Positions 6,528-9,519 of a stretch of DNA of 9,519 bases are shown here, in pieces. Every line of letters starts with the position of its first letter. Position 1 is the stretch's first letter. The DNA lies in assembly GCA_023391015.1 (NCBI GenBank), contig JAEWBT010000020.1, forward strand, positions 1-9,519, written 5' to 3'. This DNA is from Bacteroidota bacterium. Its GTDB lineage: Bacteria; Bacteroidota; Bacteroidia; Chitinophagales; Chitinophagaceae. Position numbers and translations under genes: made by a program. The notes below the pieces were generated by a model that saw only the letters and a list, made by a program, of their open reading frames with translations, had not been told where the DNA came from and did not search any database.

Positions 6528-6552
6528 CCCCCCTTTGGGGGGGCAGGGGGGG
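6528..6552. repeat. C6-TTT-G7-CA-G7 block (hairpin or G-quadruplex capable)
   Basis: CCCCCC (6528-6533), TTT, GGGGGGG (6537-6543), CA, GGGGGGG (6546-6552). The C run can pair with either G run as a hairpin. The two G7 tracts could alternatively fold as a G-quadruplex, each tract giving two GGG runs. On the minus strand this is the CCCCCC-AAA-GGGGGG signature of decayed intergenic repeats. No coding potential is seen. Confidence 0.6.
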
Positions 6553-6563
6553 TAGCGGATGCG

Positions 6564-6591
6564 GTAGATACCTTGCATGTAACGTCTCTGC
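6564..6591. repeat. Decayed 28-bp palindrome, probable remnant of a dispersed element
   Basis: The two 14-base arms (6564-6577 and 6578-6591) are complementary at 10 of 14 positions around a central TTGCATG. The right arm, TAACGTCTCTGC, resembles the ACGTCTCTAC arms of palindromic intergenic repeats I know from Bacteroidota. This looks like an old, mutated copy. Confidence 0.45.
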
Positions 6592-6616
6592 GGGAGGCCG
6601 TAGGGGAATTTATAGC

Positions 6617-6648
6617 AACCCGACAAGGTTTTTTAGTCCTGATAGGTT
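6617..6648. repeat. Imperfect inverted repeat
   Basis: AACCCGACAAGG (6617-6628) and CCTGATAGGTTT (6637-6648) pair at 8 of 12 positions around an eight-base T-rich loop. It may be another decayed palindromic element in the same intergenic cluster. It is too degraded to call an active structure. Confidence 0.3.
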
Positions 6649-6689
6649 TCTCCAGAGGCTTTGTTGGTGGTAACGAACCATCCGGGCGT

Positions 6690-6893
6690 GTACCTGAACC
6701 GTTCAGGTACGCGCCCGAAGCGTTCAGGTACGCACCCGAAGTGTTCAGGTACGCGCCCGAAGCGTTCAGGTACGCACCCGAACCGTTCAGGTACGCGCCC
6801 GAAGCGTTCGGGTACGTGCCGGAAGTGTTCAGGTACGCACCGGAAGTGTTCGGGTACGTGCCGGAAGTGTTCGGGTAGGTGCCGGAAGTGGCT
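6690..6893. repeat. 21-bp tandem array, about 9.5 units
   Basis: Eight full 21-base units start with GTAC at 6707, 6728, 6749, 6770, 6791, 6812, 6833 and 6854. They are preceded by a 17-base shortened unit (6690-6706) and followed by a degenerate one (6875-6893, GTAG). Each full unit carries the dyad CCnGAAnnnTTCnGG. In the left half the units alternate between a GCGCCCGAAGCG type and a GCACCCGAA type, so there is a 42-bp higher-order period. The right half drifts to GTGCCGGAAGTG. Because 21 is a multiple of three, several frames stay open on both strands. There is no independent sign of translation. The array ends about 24 bases before the -33 region of the next gene. Confidence 0.95.
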
Positions 6894-6916
6894 GAATTTA
6901 TTTTTTAGCCCTACAT

Positions 6917-6948
6917 ATTGATATTCCGAAAACCAATTATTAGGTTTG
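6917..6948 (+). promoter_or_regulatory. Promoter of the 204-aa hypothetical gene
   Basis: ATTG at 6917-6920 (-33) and TAGGTTTG at 6941-6948 (-7, a full match to TAnnTTTG) are separated by 20 bases, the usual Bacteroidota spacing. Transcription would begin near 6955, giving a leader of about 26 bases before the ATG at 6981. Confidence 0.7.
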
Positions 6949-6980
6949 TAGCTCACCTTTTTAAAAAACAACCAACCAGC

Positions 6981-7595
6981 ATGGAAAGGAAAATTGATTA
7001 CATCCCCAAACAGGACGATAAACTCTCTGTTTTTCTCCAAAACTTCAACCAAAAAGCCCCTGAATATGCCGAGCAAATGGGCATTCCCGCAGGCGAAGTA
7101 ACGACCGTTAAAACGCAATCCGACCAATACGACTTAAATCTGGCGGCTGTAGAAACGGCCAAAACGGCGGCCAAAAATGCAACTTCTACCAAGGATGCTT
7201 CTCGCACCACGGTGGTGAACAGCGTGCGCAAGCTGGCTGCTTCCATGAAAACCAACGCCAAATACACCGATGCCATCGGCAAAGACCTGGGTATTATTGG
7301 CGCAGAGGTGAGTTGGGACCCCAACGCGGCGCAGCCTATCCTGAAGCTTTCTACCAGCGGCGGCCATGTGGTGCTGAATTTTGACAAGGCGCAAAGCAAT
7401 GGCATTAAAATCTGGAGCCGCCGCGGTAATGAGGAAGCTTTTTCCTTTTTGGCGCAGGACACGCACCCGCCCTATCACGACAATCGCCCCAATCTGGCAA
7501 CCGGAATTCCGGAAAAGCGCGAATATTACGCCTATTATGTGGTGCGCGACGAGCCTGTGGGCCAGCAAAGCGCCATTGCCAGCGTTGTGGTGTAA
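6981..7595 (+). CDS. Hypothetical protein: helical N-half plus Fn3-like C-half
   Basis: The 204-residue protein has no signal peptide or membrane segment. Residues about 10-108 are predicted by eye to be helical: long Ala/Lys/Asn-rich stretches such as LAAVETAKTAAKNATSTKDA, with few Pro or Gly. Residues about 112-204 look like a beta sandwich of the fibronectin-III sort (SWDPNAAQPILKLS, GIKIWSRRG, and a C-terminal PEKREYYAYYVVRDEPVGQ..AIASVVV, as in the last strands of Fn3 domains). I recall similar proteins in Bacteroidota and other environmental bacteria, but no function. The start at ATG 6981 lies downstream of a good promoter. An in-frame TTG at 6918 falls inside the -33 element and is rejected. 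The gene is monocistronic, between its own promoter and terminator. Confidence 0.8.
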   Translation: MERKIDYIPKQDDKLSVFLQNFNQKAPEYAEQMGIPAGEVTTVKTQSDQYDLNLAAVETAKTAAKNATSTKDASRTTVVNSVRKLAASMKTNAKYTDAIGKDLGIIGAEVSWDPNAAQPILKLSTSGGHVVLNFDKAQSNGIKIWSRRGNEEAFSFLAQDTHPPYHDNRPNLATGIPEKREYYAYYVVRDEPVGQQSAIASVVV

Positions 7596-7611
7596 AAGAA
7601 ATGCTTTTCTT

Positions 7612-7661
7612 AAAAGCCCCTGCCCTTTCTGGTTTGAAAATCAGCCGGGCGGGGGCTTTTT
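7612..7661 (+). terminator. Intrinsic terminator of the 204-aa gene
   Basis: AAAAGCCCCTGCCC (7612-7625) pairs with GGGCGGGGGCTTTT (7647-7660) over 14 positions with one T-G wobble. The 21-base loop can itself partly fold. The right arm ends in five T (7657-7661). Confidence 0.8.
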
Positions 7662-7679
7662 CTGCCCTCCAAAATCCCC

Positions 7680-7687
7680 CACCTTTG
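7680..7687 (+). promoter_or_regulatory. Possible -7 box abutting the M1 peptidase start
   Basis: CACCTTTG differs from TAnnTTTG only in its first base and ends four bases before the ATG at 7692. If it is a true -7 box, the mRNA would begin at or next to the start codon (leaderless). No clear -33 TTG is visible, and the preceding 20 bases overlap the upstream terminator. Confidence 0.35.
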
Positions 7688-7691
7688 CGCC

Positions 7692-9519
7692 ATGAAACTG
7701 CGGAGCGCCCTTCTCCTTTCCCTGCTGCCTTTTTTTGCCGAAGCGCAGCCCTCCAAGCCTTACTTCCAGCAGCGCGTGGACACGCGCATGCAAGTAGCCC
7801 TGAACGACACGGCCCACGAACTAACGGCTACTGCCGAATATCGCTATACGAACAACAGCCCCGACACGCTGCGCACGATCTACTGGCACCTCTACCCCAA
7901 CGCTTATAAAAGCGATCAAACGGCCTTTAACGCGCAACAGGTGGAGAACGGGAAAACGGCTTTTTATTATAGCAAGGAGAAAGACAAGGGCGGCTTCCGG
8001 AGTTTGAGCTTTGGGGATGCGGGGGAGTTGCGGTATTATAAAGACGACTCGGTGAAAAACATTGACCAGGGCGAATTGCACCTGGCAACGCCCATTCTGC
8101 CGGGCGAAACACGAACCATCTCCGCGACTTTCCGGGTAAAGATTCCCCAGGTTTTTTCCCGCTTCGGCCACACCAAACAAGCCTATTTCATTACGCAGTG
8201 GTTCCCCAAACCGGCGGTGTATGACCGCGATGGCTGGCACGTAATGCCGTATCTGGACCAAGGCGAATTTTTTGCCGAAATCGGCAGCTATGATGTGGAA
8301 ATCACCCTGCCGCAGAACTATGTGGTGATGGCCACCGGCAATTTGCAAACCGAAAGCGAAGCGCAGTGGATGGACTCGCTGAGCCGGGTGCCGTTTTCGG
8401 CCTATACAGGCGTGAAGGATTCCTTCCCGAAATCTGCACCGGTAACCAAAACCATTCGCTTTACCGAAGACAACATCCACGACTTTGCCATTTTTGCCGA
8501 CAAGCGCTTTGTGGTGCGGAAGGATAGCCTGCAAGTAGCCGGAAATGACTTTTATACCACCACCTGGATGGGTTTTCTGCCCTCCGACACAGCTTACTGG
8601 AAGCGCGGCAACGATTACCTGAAGGCGGCGCTGAAGACGTATAGCGAGAACCTCGGCCCCTATCCCTACCGCACCATCAAAGCCGTGGAAGGCGACATGA
8701 AAGCGGGCGGCGGCATGGAGTACCCCACCGTTACAGTGATTGACCGCGCGGCAAGCCCGGCGCTGAAAACGGTGGTGATCCACGAAGCGGGCCACAACTG
8801 GTTTCAGGGCATCCTGGCCAGCAACGAGCGCCGCTACCCGTGGCTGGATGAGGGGTTGAATTCTTTTTATGAATGGAAAACCGTGAGTGCCTACAACGAA
8901 GCGCACCGCGACACAGCGGCCAAGCTGAAAGGCGTGAGTAAAAATGCCTTCCGCGAGCCCGACGCCGAAACGATTTTCTATTACGAACTGGCCAAAACCG
9001 GCGAAGACCAGCCGCTGAACCTTTCCTCCGAAGGATACCGCGAGGCCAACTATGGCGGCGATGTGTATTACAAAACGGCGGCGTGGATGCGCTGGCTGGA
9101 AGGCTACATGGGGGAAGATGCCCTGCGCACGGCGATGCGGGATTACTACGCGACGTGGAAATATCGCCACCCGCAGCCGGAAGATTTTTTCGCGATGTTG
9201 AAAAAACATTCGCCCAAGGATCTGAGTTGGTTTCTGGACAACGCCTTCACGACTACTGAGCCGGTGGATTTTGCTTTGCGCAAAGAAGGAAAGAAAGGCG
9301 ATTCGGTGGAGATTTCCATTAAAAACAAAACCTCATTCGCGGCACCAGCAGGTGTGTTGGGCCTCCAGGGCGACAGCGTGGCAGCGGAAGCATGGACGGT
9401 GCCGTTTAAGGGAAAAACAACCGTTTCGCTGCCCGTCGGCAACTACGACCGCATTGTGCTTTCCAACGCCATCCCCGATGCCACACCGAGCAACAACAGC
9501 ACCACGCGCGGACTGGCAC
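7692..9519 (+). CDS. Exported M1-family zinc metallopeptidase (3' end beyond window)
   Basis: The frame is open from ATG 7692 to the window edge (609 codons, no stop). MKLRSALLLSLLPFFAEAQ is a signal peptide, with cleavage likely after AEA at about residue 18. Residues about 25-230 are the beta-rich N-domain (TATAEYRYTNNSPDTLRTIYWHL, QWFPKPAVYD). The catalytic domain has the exopeptidase-type GGGMEYP (339-345), the zinc site HEAGHNW (His364, Glu365, His368) and the third ligand Glu387 in WLDEGLNSF, at the family spacing HExxH-x18-E. A probable catalytic Tyr (459 or 460) sits in the YYKTAAWMRWL helix. It should be a periplasmic or secreted aminopeptidase-like enzyme that trims peptides from the N-terminus. 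After about residue 510 a separate beta domain begins (DFALRKEGKKGDSVEIS). A 462-codon antisense frame here is a shadow. Confidence 0.93.
   Translation, partial: MKLRSALLLSLLPFFAEAQPSKPYFQQRVDTRMQVALNDTAHELTATAEYRYTNNSPDTLRTIYWHLYPNAYKSDQTAFNAQQVENGKTAFYYSKEKDKGGFRSLSFGDAGELRYYKDDSVKNIDQGELHLATPILPGETRTISATFRVKIPQVFSRFGHTKQAYFITQWFPKPAVYDRDGWHVMPYLDQGEFFAEIGSYDVEITLPQNYVVMATGNLQTESEAQWMDSLSRVPFSAYTGVKDSFPKSAPVTKTIRFTEDNIHDFAIFADKRFVVRKDSLQVAGNDFYTTTWMGFLPSDTAYWKRGNDYLKAALKTYSENLGPYPYRTIKAVEGDMKAGGGMEYPTVTVIDRAASPALKTVVIHEAGHNWFQGILASNERRYPWLDEGLNSFYEWKTVSAYNEAHRDTAAKLKGVSKNAFREPDAETIFYYELAKTGEDQPLNLSSEGYREANYGGDVYYKTAAWMRWLEGYMGEDALRTAMRDYYATWKYRHPQPEDFFAMLKKHSPKDLSWFLDNAFTTTEPVDFALRKEGKKGDSVEISIKNKTSFAAPAGVLGLQGDSVAAEAWTVPFKGKTTVSLPVGNYDRIVLSNAIPDATPSNNSTTRGLA

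Larger units (their letters stand above)
119..7514. repeat. Dispersed 8-bp palindrome TTCCGGAA, 11 copies
   Basis: Exact copies start at 119, 1286, 1493, 2753, 3013, 3091, 3280, 4370, 5363, 5984 and 7507. Two are intergenic; three are in plus-strand genes upstream of pdhB, five in minus-strand genes and one in the 204-aa gene. A random 9.5-kb sequence would hold about 0.15. Inside genes the word is read as Phe-Arg-Lys/Asn (four times), Ser-Gly-Lys/Asn (four) or Pro-Glu (one), so all three codon phases are used. None is found in pdhB or the M1 peptidase gene. The span given covers the whole set, not one continuous element. Confidence 0.9.

Noticed and set aside
6387..6626. An 80-codon N-terminal extension of glyA through the 7-bp array
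   Set aside because: The extension consists of repeat-encoded STIHYPL-like text, lies upstream of the candidate promoter box, and precedes the normal SHMT N-terminus.
6573..6878. Plus-strand ORFs and a minus-strand ORF of PE-x-F heptads through the 21-bp array
   Set aside because: Frames stay open on both strands simply because the unit length is a multiple of three. There is no start signal, no conserved flanking protein sequence, and the repeat sits in a divergent intergenic gap.
6407..6893. CRISPR array
   Set aside because: Both arrays are direct head-to-tail repeats with no unique spacers, and no cas genes are present.
7821..9209. A 462-codon open frame on the minus strand opposite the M1 peptidase gene
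   Set aside because: The plus strand encodes an M1 peptidase with intact zinc motifs over the same bases. The antisense product is rich in His/Arg/Val with no recognisable motif, as expected of a shadow frame in GC-rich coding DNA.

Overview
The window looks like chromosome of a Bacteroidota bacterium, most likely a Chitinophagaceae-type relative. The evidence is the TAnnTTTG type of -7 promoter box, weak or absent Shine-Dalgarno sequences, a DUF4476-like exported protein, and the sequence style of its SHMT, PDH E1-beta and M1 peptidase. The taxonomic call is inference from family resemblance, not from a marker gene. No rRNA, tRNA, CRISPR array, transposase, phage gene or recognisable defence cassette is visible.

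Layout. (1) 1-1510, plus strand: the last 23 codons of a probable biotin/lipoyl-carrier protein, then an exported DUF4476-like protein, then a lipoprotein. All three are stitched together by 1-4 base stop/start overlaps. (2) 1689-2690, plus: pdhB (pyruvate dehydrogenase E1 beta) with its own promoter and a strong terminator. (3) 2775-2996, plus: a 73-residue conserved-looking hypothetical. (4) 3063-4895, minus: a long UbiD-family decarboxylase, convergent with (3). (5) 5082-6386, minus: glyA (serine hydroxymethyltransferase), closed by a terminator, so not an obvious operon with the UbiD gene. (6) 6387-6980: a 594-base divergent intergenic region packed with repeats: a 7-bp tandem array, a C6/G7/G7 block, decayed palindromes and a 21-bp tandem array. 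(7) 6981-7595, plus: a two-part hypothetical with a clear promoter and terminator. (8) 7692-end, plus: an exported M1-family zinc metallopeptidase running off the window.

Functionally this is mostly housekeeping: central carbon metabolism (pdhB), one-carbon metabolism (glyA), a prFMN-type decarboxylase, and secreted or envelope proteins. The genes form several independent transcription units rather than one system.

The most unusual signal is at the DNA-word level. The 8-base palindrome TTCCGGAA occurs 11 times in 9.5 kb, where about 0.15 is expected by chance. It is found in genes on both strands, in all three codon phases, and in intergenic DNA. This resembles a highly iterated palindrome such as cyanobacterial HIP1. 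I see no convincing new multi-gene system.
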